A stretch of 64,000 nt of DNA from Gnetum montanum. Taxonomy: Eukaryota > Streptophyta > Gnetopsida > Gnetales > Gnetaceae. The stretch spans positions 3,200 through 67,199 of the forward strand of contig MNCI01001848.1 of assembly GCA_015680685.1 (NCBI GenBank). Direction: 5' to 3'. The notes under the pieces are model-generated. The model was not told the origin of the DNA. It saw nothing but the letters and a program-made list of their open reading frames with translations, and ran no database searches. Both the position numbers and the translations under genes were made by a program. Positions 44,977-55,970 of the stretch are shown here, piece after piece. The number at the start of each line of letters is the position of its first letter. Position 1 is the first letter of the stretch.

Positions 44977-47900
44977 TCAAGTTGTATGCAATTGTCCCAA
45001 ATAATGTTTTATATGCAAAACATTATATGGAAATTGCAATTCCATGCCATCCAAGGTTGATAATTTGTAAGTATCCTCTGACAATTGCTTTGTAATTTGA
45101 AAGGGACCAATCCATGTCGGTGTAAACTTATTTGGTTTCTTCATATTCCATAACAGGACAAGGTCTCCTATCTTGAAAGTTCTTTTCAAAGCCTTTCTAT
45201 CAAACCATCTTTTAACTTGAGAGGTATTCTGTAACAAATTATCCCTTGCTTTATCTACTTCAGCTTCTCTTTTAATAAGCAAAGTCATGAAACTTCTATC
45301 TTTATCAGTCCTTTCACTATATCTTTGTACAAATTCAGAAGCTGAGCTTATAATCTTGTTTGTAATTCTTGCTGGCAAACCATAGACTAAGTTATATGGT
45401 GATGTCCCAATAGCTTTCTTGAATCTGATTCGATCTGACCATAATGCGGATTGTAGATAATCAATCCAATTTCCTGGATTCCCATCCATTGATTTCTTGA
45501 TATAAGCGATAAGCTTTTTATTGGTGGATTCTGCTAGGCCATTTCCTTGAGGATAATAATTTGATGAGGAAAATAAGAAAATGGATTTTGCAGATGCCCA
45601 TCTGATAAACTCTTCGGATTTGAAGGCGGGTCCATTGTCTGACACTAACACTTCGGGTAGACCAAATCTACTTAGAATGTGGTCTTCTAGAAACTTAATC
45701 ACGTCTGATGCTGAACTTCCTCTTAGAGCCTTTGCTTCAGACCATTTAGTGAAATAATCAGTAGCTGTGAGAATAAACTTGTGTCCAGCTCTTGAAGGAG
45801 TAATTGTACCAATAAAATCCAAACCCCATTGCTGAAATGGTCTATCTGCAACTACTGGTTTTAAAGGGGCTCTAGCCCTTTTAATCTTGGGCCCATGAAC
45901 TTGACATTTATAGCATTTTTGAATCTTTGAACTAATGTCTTGATACATGGAAGGCCAGTAATATCCATATCGAAGTATATGTTGCATAGTTGACTTAGGG
46001 GATTCATAAAATAAATTCAAATGATCATGAAATTGTTCCAAAATGAAACTAATTTGATCATTATGAACACATTCCAATAAAACTCCCCGAAAATCCTTTC
46101 GATATAATATACCATCTTTAACAACAAATCTTCGTGCTCTTTTGAAGAAAGCTCTCTTTTGACTTGCAGTTAAATTATTTGGGATTTTCCTTGTACTAAG
46201 AAATTTGAGAATTTCATCATACCAATTCTCTTCATGGGTGTCAAGTGTACATACTTCACTTTCTCTAGTCATTAACTTGGCTAATCCCATTCCCTTAATT
46301 GTCTTGCATATTTCCAATGAAAATCTGAAACTTTGCAACTTTATAAGCCATTTTCCTCTTTTCAATCCAATCTCATTTTGGGATAGGAATCGCTTGACTG
46401 CAGGTTCAATTAGCATAATGTGAACTAATGAACTCTCCAAATAATATTTAAAATGCTGAAGTGCCTTGATGACTGCGAAAGCTTGTTTCTCTAAGTCTGA
46501 GTAATTTAACTCTGAACCTTTCAACTGATACCCAAAAAATCCAATTGGTTCATCTTGACCTTCACTATCCTTTTGTGTTAGAACAGCAGCGATAGAATCA
46601 TTTGAAGCAAATGAGTATAACCAAAAATCTTCTTTAAGCCTAGGCTTTACCAAATACAGAGCCTCTTGTATAGCCTTTTTGATTTCTGATAAAGCTCTTT
46701 CTGATTCTGGTGTTTTCTCTACTTGAACATCCTTTTTTAGCATATGCATCAAAGGTTTGGTAATTTCAGTAAACCCGGGGATGAACTTTTTCACAAAGTT
46801 TATCTTCCCAAAGAAAGATCTAAGAGATTTCTTACTTGTGGGATGCTCAATATTCTGTACTGCTTGGATTCGGGAATTGTCTATGGCAATTCCTTCTTGA
46901 CATATCACATGGCCTAATAAACTTCCAGATTTAACCCCGAAGATACACTTCTTAGGATTTAATGAAATACCAAACTCACGACATCTGTCGAAAACTTGCT
47001 GGAGATGATTAATATGATCTTCTTTTTTCTTTGAAAATATTGTAATATCATCCAAATAAACCACCACGAATTTGCCTAATAAATCCTTGAATGCTAAATC
47101 CATTGCTCTTTGAAAAGTAGCTCCAGCATTTGACAATCCAAATGGCATTCTTTGGTAGGCAAAAGTTCCCCATTTGGTGATAAATGATGTTTTGTATCTA
47201 TCATTCTTATCTACCACGATTTGATTATAACCTGAGAAACCATCTAAGAAAGAATATACTTGACAACCTGAGACTTTAATCAGCATCTCATCAATTCTTG
47301 GAAGTGGATACTTATCCTTTTTTGAAGCATCATTTAGATTTCTAAAGTCTACACAAAGTCTTATATCACCATTTTTCTTTCTCACTGGAACAAGGTTAGC
47401 AAGCCATGTCGAATATCGTACTGGATATATGATTTGTGCTTGCAACAACTTCTTGATTTCGGCTTCCATAGCTGGTTCAAATGATGGATTAAATTTCCTT
47501 TGTTTTTGCTTGACTATTTTGCAACCTTCTATTAAAGGAATCTTATGTGTCATCACATCTTGCCTAAAAGCTTTAAGATCATCATAAGACCAAGCAAAAT
47601 TGTCCAAATTATTTCTTAGACATGTTAACAAGTTTTGCTTGAAACTCGAATCTCTTTCCTTTGTAACATTCAACATCTTTGGCATCTTGTCTAATCCAAA
47701 ATTCACTACCTCGAAAGCTTGACTATCTGGGTTTTGTATATCCTTTCCAGTAAGTAAATTTTTCTTGAACTCATGTTCCAAGTCAATCATCCTTTTTGGA
47801 ATGAAATTAGCTTTGGAATTTGATGACGTTTCAGGTATCACCTGACCCTCAAATTCTTGTTTATTTTTCATAAATCTTAGTACTTGATCATCATCTTCAA

Positions 47901-49656
47901 ATACTTGTAAATGTCTTATATTATCTGGTACTGATGGCTGATGTTCTTCTTCAATCATGACATCTTTGTAACTTTCTAATATTTGCATATCCAATGTTGA
48001 AGCTGCCTTTGCCAAATCATCTGCTATAAGATTCTCTGCTCTGTTTATATGCTCTATTTGGCAATGTTGAAACTGATCTAACATCTTACAAGCAAGTTGC
48101 TTATAAGGTCTTAAGAATGAGCTCTTTACGACACAGTTACCCTTTACTTGTTCACAAACTAATCTTGAGTCTCCTTTTATAGTGATTACTCTGATCTTTT
48201 TGTCTAGAGCTATTCTTATACCAATACATAAAGCTTCATACTCAGCCTTGTTGTTAGTACAAGGGAAAGATAGATGAATTGCTTTGAGAATTTCAGGTGA
48301 ATCATTCTTGAATATAACTATTCCAACTCCTGCACCTTTTGAATTACATGAACCATCAAAGTATAACTCCCATTTATCCTCATTCTTTGATTGTTCTTTT
48401 TCAGAACTATAATTTTCTTGGAGTGTACAAATTTTGTTTTCAACACCTCCTTTTTCAACCATTTTACTTTTTCCATTTGAAGTAATGTTATCAATCATCA
48501 AAGGTTCACTATAGATGTATATTTGATTTGGTTCTCCTTTCCAAGGTAGCCACATGTGAGAATAATCTGTTGATATGTAACCTGAGAAATTCTTGCTCCA
48601 ACTTCTACTCAATAAGAGACTATGTGAATCTGGTATATCTGCCACTTGAATAGTTACTCTACTTCTGATGCGGGGTTCAGAAGCAATTTCCAATAGAACA
48701 TTTGGTAATTGACCCACAATCTTCACTCTACTTTTATCCACTTGAACAATCTTTTTATTTGATTTTTCAGGAATCAAACCAAGTTTCTTACATATAGACA
48801 ATGGCATTATAGTAGACGTAGCTCCAGAATCAACCAAACAATTGTGTAAGTATTTATCCTTTAATTTCATTGTCAAAAGGAAAGGAGGAGCTTCCTTATC
48901 ATATGAAGTCTTTAATTTCTCATCATTATTAGACACATAACTTAACTCTGATTCTCTAACTCTCCTTTTACCTTTAATGAACTCTAAAGCCTTTCTTTGC
49001 TGATCTCCTATTTGAAGCAACTGATAAAAGCTAATATTGGCCTTGACATGTTTAAGGTCTTCAATCAAATCATACTCTCCATCACCAATAAAGCTTGGTT
49101 TCTTTATCCATTTATTAAAAGACTGATTTGGAGTGCTTTGCTCTACTTGATTGTCTTTACCTTTATTCTTATCTCTTCTATTTGGCTCAAAAGCTTTTCT
49201 CTTAGTAGATGGATCAGTAATAACATTTGGGGGTCTAGAAGTAGTTAGTCTTTCCTTAGATCGAAGACTATATCCATTTTCCTCATTGTTATTACATTCT
49301 TCATCTGAAGACATATCTTCTTCAGAACTTGATAGAGAAGAAGTATCACTAGATCCATTGCTAGAAGATTTACTTGCATAGTGAACACTAGATAACTCAT
49401 TATCAGATTCAATATCAAGAAAGTTGGACATAATAAGATCACTTTCATCCTCATCTTCTACTAACTTAGTGTCTTGATGTTTATGCTTTCTATTTTTCCT
49501 TTCTTCCTTGATATTAACTCTTGCCAATGCTTTTTCAAGCTTCACTATTTTGTTAGACATATCTCTCATTAATTGTCCTTTTTCAGATCCCACTCTTTCA
49601 TGTTCTTGCTCTTTCTTAACATGAGATGGACCTGGTAAAGCTTTAAATTGAGCAAA
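44977..49656 (-). CDS. R8 Gag-Pol polyprotein (open; N-terminus in gap): PR-RNase H-RT-RNase H-INT
   Basis: 1,559 codons open from the gap edge to the stop at 44977. From the N-terminus: Gag tail with coiled coil (KIVKLEKALARVNIKEERKN) and an acidic Ser-rich linker; protease LVDSGATSTIMPL (Asp codon 48829-48831); an RNase H ahead of RT (48375-47990) with LYFDGSCNSKGAGVG, NNKAEYEAL, TIKGDSRLV and NLIADDLAKAA, all acidic residues kept; RT (47550-46780) with FLDGFSGYNQIVV, MPFGLSNAGATFQ and YLDDITIFS (47047-47058); the standard RNase H (46660-46400) with FASNDSIAAVL, DLEKQAFAV and MLIEPAVKRF, in which the usual Asp/Glu/Asp positions read Phe/Gln/Glu; INT (46110-45000) with FHDHLNLF ... CYKCQ, WGLDFIG, VSDNGPAF and GNGLAESTNK, DDE intact. 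It would be cleaved into the replication enzymes. The start codon is not visible. Confidence 0.9.
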   Translation of the reverse strand, partial: FAQFKALPGPSHVKKEQEHERVGSEKGQLMRDMSNKIVKLEKALARVNIKEERKNRKHKHQDTKLVEDEDESDLIMSNFLDIESDNELSSVHYASKSSSNGSSDTSSLSSSEEDMSSDEECNNNEENGYSLRSKERLTTSRPPNVITDPSTKRKAFEPNRRDKNKGKDNQVEQSTPNQSFNKWIKKPSFIGDGEYDLIEDLKHVKANISFYQLLQIGDQQRKALEFIKGKRRVRESELSYVSNNDEKLKTSYDKEAPPFLLTMKLKDKYLHNCLVDSGATSTIMPLSICKKLGLIPEKSNKKIVQVDKSRVKIVGQLPNVLLEIASEPRIRSRVTIQVADIPDSHSLLLSRSWSKNFSGYISTDYSHMWLPWKGEPNQIYIYSEPLMIDNITSNGKSKMVEKGGVENKICTLQENYSSEKEQSKNEDKWELYFDGSCNSKGAGVGIVIFKNDSPEILKAIHLSFPCTNNKAEYEALCIGIRIALDKKIRVITIKGDSRLVCEQVKGNCVVKSSFLRPYKQLACKMLDQFQHCQIEHINRAENLIADDLAKAASTLDMQILESYKDVMIEEEHQPSVPDNIRHLQVFEDDDQVLRFMKNKQEFEGQVIPETSSNSKANFIPKRMIDLEHEFKKNLLTGKDIQNPDSQAFEVVNFGLDKMPKMLNVTKERDSSFKQNLLTCLRNNLDNFAWSYDDLKAFRQDVMTHKIPLIEGCKIVKQKQRKFNPSFEPAMEAEIKKLLQAQIIYPVRYSTWLANLVPVRKKNGDIRLCVDFRNLNDASKKDKYPLPRIDEMLIKVSGCQVYSFLDGFSGYNQIVVDKNDRYKTSFITKWGTFAYQRMPFGLSNAGATFQRAMDLAFKDLLGKFVVVYLDDITIFSKKKEDHINHLQQVFDRCREFGISLNPKKCIFGVKSGSLLGHVICQEGIAIDNSRIQAVQNIEHPTSKKSLRSFFGKINFVKKFIPGFTEITKPLMHMLKKDVQVEKTPESERALSEIKKAIQEALYLVKPRLKEDFWLYSFASNDSIAAVLTQKDSEGQDEPIGFFGYQLKGSELNYSDLEKQAFAVIKALQHFKYYLESSLVHIMLIEPAVKRFLSQNEIGLKRGKWLIKLQSFRFSLEICKTIKGMGLAKLMTRESEVCTLDTHEENWYDEILKFLSTRKIPNNLTASQKRAFFKRARRFVVKDGILYRKDFRGVLLECVHNDQISFILEQFHDHLNLFYESPKSTMQHILRYGYYWPSMYQDISSKIQKCYKCQVHGPKIKRARAPLKPVVADRPFQQWGLDFIGTITPSRAGHKFILTATDYFTKWSEAKALRGSSASDVIKFLEDHILSRFGLPEVLVSDNGPAFKSEEFIRWASAKSIFLFSSSNYYPQGNGLAESTNKKLIAYIKKSMDGNPGNWIDYLQSALWSDRIRFKKAIGTSPYNLVYGLPARITNKIISSASEFVQRYSERTDKDRSFMTLLIKREAEVDKARDNLLQNTSQVKRWFDRKALKRTFKIGDLVLLWNMKKPNKFTPTWIGPFQITKQLSEDTYKLSTLDGMELQFPYNVLHIKHYLGQLHTT

Positions 49657-50452
49657 NNNNNNNNNNNNNNNNNNNNNNNNNNNNNNNNNNNNNNNNNNNN
49701 NNNNNNNNNNNNNNNNNNNNNNNNNNNNNNNNNNNNNNNNNNNNNNNNNNNNNNNNNNNNNNNNNNNNNNNNNNNNNNNNNNNNNNNNNNNNNNNNNNNN
49801 NNNNNNNNNNNNNNNNNNNNNNNNNNNNNNNNNNNNNNNNNNNNNNNNNNNNNNNNNNNNNNNNNNNNNNNNNNNNNNNNNNNNNNNNNNNNNNNNNNNN
49901 NNNNNNNNNNNNNNNNNNNNNNNNNNNNNNNNNNNNNNNNNNNNNNNNNNNNNNNNNNNNNNNNNNNNNNNNNNNNNNNNNNNNNNNNNNNNNNNNNNNN
50001 NNNNNNNNNNNNNNNNNNNNNNNNNNNNNNNNNNNNNNNNNNNNNNNNNNNNNNNNNNNNNNNNNNNNNNNNNNNNNNNNNNNNNNNNNNNNNNNNNNNN
50101 NNNNNNNNNNNNNNNNNNNNNNNNNNNNNNNNNNNNNNNNNNNNNNNNNNNNNNNNNNNNNNNNNNNNNNNNNNNNNNNNNNNNNNNNNNNNNNNNNNNN
50201 NNNNNNNNNNNNNNNNNNNNNNNNNNNNNNNNNNNNNNNNNNNNNNNNNNNNNNNNNNNNNNNNNNNNNNNNNNNNNNNNNNNNNNNNNNNNNNNNNNNN
50301 NNNNNNNNNNNNNNNNNNNNNNNNNNNNNNNNNNNNNNNNNNNNNNNNNNNNNNNNNNNNNNNNNNNNNNNNNNNNNNNNNNNNNNNNNNNNNNNNNNNN
50401 NNNNNNNNNNNNNNNNNNNNNNNNNNNNNNNNNNNNNNNNNNNNNNNNNNNN
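49657..50452. other. Assembly gap (796 N)
   Basis: Run of N. By comparison with the 3' LTR it should hold about 226 bp of the R8 5' LTR, the PBS, the leader and most of gag. The ~570 bp left after the LTR is too short for a Tat leader plus gag, so the true gap is probably longer than drawn. Confidence 0.9.
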
Positions 50453-53376
50453 AATACTGTGAGTTCTTGAAATTTTCCTATTTTGTTCAACTGCCTAGTC
50501 TATGCGGTCCTTATAATACCTACTTGTAACAAATAAAATTTTGCAAAAACATTTGAGCACAACTCCGCAATCTACTCCTAATTTTCCCCAGAGAAAGAGA
50601 TAGTTCCACAAGAAAACTAGAAATAGAGCAAGATTCGATGGAAATAAGCAGAAAAGAAAAGAAAGCAGATTTGTGTAGACCTCAAATATTTAAACAAGGT
50701 AAAATGACACGAGTAAACACTTCGCAATAAAGCTATCCCAAATTCAATATCTACGAATTGTTCAAACTTCCAAGGCTCAAACAAGCAATATCTTCAAGAC
50801 AATCCTACTATGCTACCAAAAATTGCTGCGTAAACTACCACGTACGAGACTCCATTTTGACTAGATAATAGATGTCAACGATTGCATTCAAACAGAACCT
50901 TTAAAAGACTTGACAATTTCTGATTGAAATACCACGGGAATTCACTTTAAAGATAAAAAGAAGCTATTCTGGTCCCATCAAAATACCAAAGATTTTCTGA
51001 ACCCTCTCGACTACTGAATTGTTCAACGGCGTGACTACAAACAGAGGCTCTCTTACAACAATCCCAATAGCAGTTCCCACACGTTGCACAATAACGAAAT
51101 TTACTACTAAAATGCTCTTAAGGCTTTTAAACACAAGCGCTTCTATGGCAAAATTTTAATAGAAATTTCTATCGGGCAACAAGAACAATAAGAGCAATCT
51201 AAAAATCCCAAAATTACTTGCCAAGGATGATACTATCTAAACCACTAGCTAAACAATTTAAACAAAACAAAAAATGAAATGCATAACTCACAGGACCATG
51301 ACAAAGAGGCTGAAATCTTTATTCTAGCAAGCCATCTTACAAGCAATCGTTCACACTTTCTTCTTTACAAAATGCTCTTCTCCCCAAGACTCAAATTGTC
51401 TCCAAGTGAGAGCCCAAGTGCTAACTAGTAGCCTTCCAAAGTGTGATGTATGAGACCTCCCAAAATCCCAAATGTGATGATGATATTCTTCCTTGACCCT
51501 TGAAGCCTTTTTATAGGGTTCCAAGGTAGGTAGGGAAGTTACATATTCAAAAATATCTCACCTAACTTCTCTCCCAAGTAACTTGGCCAACCAATTAGGA
51601 GATTACCTGCCCAACAAGTTAGGAGGTTACTTGCCCAACAAGTTAGGTAAGTTACAACAATATTGGGTGGTTTCAACCACCAAAGAGATAAAAAGGCTAC
51701 AATTGACAAGTGGTCTTGGTGGTTACAATATCATAGAAAATTAAAATACAACCACTAAGATACATAGAAATACAAGCTATAGTTGCAACTTATTCCATAC
51801 ATATATATCCCTTTTATTTTGCTTCTTCAAAATGAGATGTCAAGTCTTCTAAGTGATGTATAGAGAAGTTACAATTTCAAAATATCTCACCTAACTTCTC
51901 TCCCAAGTAACTTGTCCAACCAATAGGAGATTACTTGCTAAAATATCCTAGCTAACTTTTCTTCCAAGTAAGGTGGTTACAACTTACTCATTTAATTAGG
52001 AAGGATTTATTTAGGAAGTTATACATGTAATTAGGAGAGATTTATGCTTTGGAAATTATATCTATACTTTTAAATAAACATGTTTAAAATATCATAAACA
52101 TGTTAATATTACAAATATTTGTAAGTGCTTAATATAACTTATATAATATATCAACCAACAATGTTTTTGAAGTCTTGAGATAAATTAGAAAATGGTAAGT
52201 TTATAACTGGGGCTTCACATGTGCATATGGTATTGTGGATTATTTTAAATTTTAAATTTTATTTAATAAACTGCAAACTCCAGTTTACCAGCATCGGCCC
52301 AAAATATCTCCGGACACTTGTCTTTGATGTGCCCATGTGTCTTTTTCACCAGGTTCATCGAACTGGTATGCGATGCCGAATGCATCGGTGTTGGTCATTG
52401 TTGCTATTTTGGAAGGTAAGTTGTAGGAGGACGACATACCGCCCAAAATTTGAAATGAATCTCCTTGTCGTCTGCCCTTTGCTCTCTGCCTTTTGTCCTC
52501 TATTTTTTAATTTTCTGCAGTGCAATTGTAGACGCACGGGACAGAACACCGAAAAATGCAGATTCTAATTTGGGGTTTTTCATGCATCCTGCGTCTGCGT
52601 ATTGTGTTGGCACTGTCGTTATTACCTTCATCTGCCTTTGTGTGCCTGCTGCTTACGTGTTATGTTAACGTCGTTGCCGAATTAACCCTGCTGGAAGCCC
52701 TAATGGCGGAAAAACAGACCCACGAATTTTCCAAGAACACCCAAACTTCCACCAAATGATGAATTTGCGCCGGCAGCGGAAGAACCCTTGTCAATCCTGC
52801 CACTGTGTGGAGCAGGAAAATCGAGTTCAATTCCATTGCTGAACTCACCAAATTGTTAGCGGAATCCGTGAAAAGGGCTACGTTCAGGAAATTATCCTGG
52901 GAGGTAAAATGGGCATTTTCTGTGGCCATCCAGAGCACATTCAGACAACGATGATTGCAGGTATTATTTAGCTGTTGTGTAGGCCTTCCATAGATCCATG
53001 CCCAGGAATTTCATGGTTCAGTTTGTTGTACTGCGTGAGTGAGGGTTTGGCATTGGCAAAATCATGAGCCTCCAAAAACGTAAAACTAAAATATTTGCAT
53101 CTTTAGAACATTTTCTGGAATGGTAACGGATGTTTAACAATGTCTCCGAAATATCCCAATGCCATTTTTTTTGCCTCAAAATTACTCCATATCAATCCTA
53201 TCGTCCCATTCATCCTTTAATTTACTCCACAAAGTCTTAACAACCGGGCAATTGAACCTTAACATGCCAACAACCTTTGAATATATAACTTTGATAATTC
53301 TTGTAAGTTATTGAAAATTTACCAAAATCAAACCCATGAGTCTTACTATTCCATAAAATGGCCAAATGTGCCAACA
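50453..53376 (-). repeat. R8 5' LTR (visible part)
   Basis: It pairs with 41024-43891 of the 3' LTR, nearly identical outside one patch at about 51340-51485 (3' LTR counterpart 41910-42000) just downstream of the TATA box, where the two copies share only short blocks. It ends at 53376 in GCCAACA, followed by the CGTCC duplication. Confidence 0.92.
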
Positions 53377-53381
53377 CGTCC

Positions 53382-55970
53382 ATGGCAGGGGATGTCTCCT
53401 CCATGCTATCCTAGCCACAAACGTTGTAGGCCACCCTATCCTTAGTCGTTACTAAAAATGACTCTCCAACTACTTCTGGGGGATCCTGGGCTCGAATGGT
53501 CCAGAAGACCTAGCGAATCCAGGGTCTGAAAATCTAGTCGCGATTCCACAAGACCCAGTTTCCTCTCTCCCGAACCACCAAGAACTCCACGAAGCACTTG
53601 AGGCAACTTATATAAAAGGCAGATGTTAGATCAGGCCTCCATTTCACATGGTGTCCCAAGATTTCAACTCACAAGCCTTTGCATGGGGACTTAGCCCAGT
53701 TGTAGCGAGTCTCCTCCTCCATGACCTTGCGCATTATCTAGGCTTGCTCAAGCCCTAGGACCTTCCCTGGGTAAGTAGTTGGGGGAATGTGCAAGCACAA
53801 AAAATAGGGTAGAACTCCTTGATGGGTCCTTTCTTGAGTTTCTCCATGGGAAGCCCCTTACGCTCCTTGATGAGCCCTAGCCACTCTTCGAGGTCCTTCT
53901 TCTCAAGGTTCAACTGCATCTTGGACTTTAACCTACCGAAATGCCTTCGGCAAGGACGTCGAAAAAATCCACAAACAGCTAGTCATTGATGTCAATGGCC
54001 ACCCAAACGTCATGCACGCTCAGGCGAAAATGGCCCACCTTGTCGGAGAAGGATCTAACCAAGGTGAGCATCTCGGCCACAAGAACATTTGGGTTTGGGG
54101 CTAGGAGTAGATCCAAAAGCCCCACCTTTTCAAGGTTCTAGAGTAGAGTGTCCGAGGTTCTGCCATTCAGCTAGCACTAGCTGTTCTCTACTTCTCCATA
54201 CTTGAAGTAGACATTCACTCCTTGCACCTTAGCGGCCACCGCCGTCACCTCCTTAGGCTTCTTCGCCCTTGCAATAGGTTCACAAAAACATTTAGCACAA
54301 AGATGTAGGAAATTCAAAATTTGCAAAGGCATCGAACATGTAGCAACACTTACCGCTCAACCTACAAGGTCGGCACGGTAGTGGGAATTGTGGGAGTTTA
54401 ACCAAAACTTCTTCAACTGTGACCTGTTTGAAGGGTTTCGCCCACTCCCCATCCAACCAACCCCGCCCCTTACATTGATTTTAGAGGGGAGAATATGAAT
54501 CTAGGTAGGAGCGGTATTCACCCTTGCATTGACAAATCATGCTCGCACGTAGGTTCTGGGCAGAAGAAAACTCCTATAGGGTTAGCCGTGCGGTGGCCAA
54601 TAAATCTGGTAGGTTATGAACACCATTCTCATCGAGGAAGAATCTGGTAGCAAATGCATACTGTTAGCATTAGGCCACCATGGCTAACGTCACACAAACA
54701 TAGCAAAACAAAGTTGCAAAACTCACTCGCCAGCAACATAGACAGTTCCTTGAGGGTTCTAGAAGCACGTCATCACAAAACGTGCAAGGAACAATGTGTT
54801 AAAGCAGTGTTAGTAATCATACTCGGTCATCTCCCAGATCTAGGCCAAGCACCTTAACCCTGTTGGGCGCTGACTAGATCCTTCTCCGTGTCTGCTCATA
54901 ATCACCTCATCAGTCGGGAACCTCAAAATGCCTTGGCTTGCTCTGGGTAGAATGGTTTTTGTTATGACAGAAACCTCCTCCTCCTCTAGGGAGGACCAAA
55001 CAATCACGCTGAAGTGGTTGAGGAGAAATTGCAAGAGGTCTTGTGCCTTTGGCCTGAACCAAACCCCTTGGTCCCTCATATGTATATGGGGAGCGGGAAC
55101 ATTAGCCACTGGCCTGCCCACGTGACACAGGACCCCTCTAACCTCTAAAAAAATTAGCCTGGGCCTCAGCCTTGCCTTGCGCAACACAATTTGCAAGATG
55201 ATGGCATCATATCTGAAAGTAATACACATGCAACATAGTAGCAGCATAGCTAACACTCTTCCCGTGTGTAGCATAGCAAGAGCATGAAAGCTTAGTGTAG
55301 CAAAAAACCTGCTTAGTGTAGCGTAGCAATAGATAATTGATAACATGCCCTAGCAAAACAAGTGTCATGCTGTCGTGTCACACATGATCTAATCCCTCCT
55401 AAGGGTTCTACGTTATGCCATTTAAAAATCAAGTAACTTGAACCGCCCAAGCCTCCGTGGTTACGACAACCATGGCAGTGGTAGTTTAAGTGACCTTGCA
55501 TGCAACAATGATGTAACGTTTATGCATCTGTCACAACTAGAATGGTGATGGCGACAATGCAAGGGCCAAAATGACGCAACAACAGAAAACACAAGTAGAC
55601 AAGAATGGATGCAAAGCTAACAGGATGCAAGACAAAAGCAGAGAATAGCAGGAAATAAGAAAAAGTAGAGGAAGCGTAACCTACTAAATCAATGGTGTGC
55701 TCCTCCGCACTGCAACGTGTGCTTGTGATGCATGCGCCAAGGTCTTCTTCACCTTGTCGACCTTCGCAAGTGCTAAATGAGTCTTAGGGAAAATTGTCTT
55801 GATTGCCAATGCACACTCTTCACTGTAAAAAAATTTTTCCTTGCTAGTCGTTAACATAATTGCTTCATGCTCCAAAATCACCTTGTGCTCTGATGTGAGT
55901 TCTGCGCTCTCATTGTAAAAACGGCGAAATTGCCAAGACTTAATCCCTATTTATGGTCGTGATGGCAAAA
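53382..55970 (-). pseudogene. R7 antisense gene, 5' part
   Basis: Minus-strand exons: about 55940-55686 (NESAELTSEHKVILEHEAIM ... LALAKVDKVKKTLAHASQ); from 55212 after the acceptor TATTACTTTCAG (YDAIILQIVLRKARLRPRL, then FRPKAQDLLQFLLNHFSV) to about 54850; about 54658-54354 (YAFATRFFLDENGVHNLPDL) ending at donor GCG|GTAAGT; an 86-bp intron (54353-54268); then AKKPKEVTAVAAKVQGVNVY, NLEKVGLLDLLLAPNPNVLV and FRLSVHDVWVAIDIND (54267 onward), with TAG/TAA stops. The last exon runs to the R8 junction. The intron between the first two exons (55680-55215) holds GTAGC/CATAGC repeats. The middle exons loosely resemble transposon-associated domains (Lek-GL-ll pattern). Function unknown. Confidence 0.5.
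54268..54353 (-). other. Intron of R7 antisense gene (86 bp)
   Basis: Minus-strand GTAAGTGTTG ... CCTATTGCAAG, AT-rich. Reading frames on the two sides agree only if one indel is assumed in the upstream exon. Confidence 0.5.

Larger units (their letters stand above)
40793..53381 (-). mobile_element. R8: young Tat-like retrotransposon with 3.1-kb LTRs, TSD CGTCC
   Basis: The element proper is 40798-53376 (minus strand) between copies of CGTCC (40793-40797 and 53377-53381). Termini are TGTTGGC...GCCAACA. LTRs are 40798-43891 (3') and about 50227-53376 (5'). The pol ORF is open from the gap edge to 44977, all RT and INT catalytic residues are present, and LTR differences are about one to two per 100 bp or fewer where compared, so it is the most recent insertion in the window. 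The PBS, gag and ~230 bp of the 5' LTR lie in the N run at 49657-50452. Confidence 0.93.

Noticed and set aside
49657-50529. Open reading frames running through the N block on both strands (including a start near 50490)
   Set aside because: They are open only because N translates as X. The start near 50490 lies in the R8 LTR and cannot be the true Gag-Pol start.
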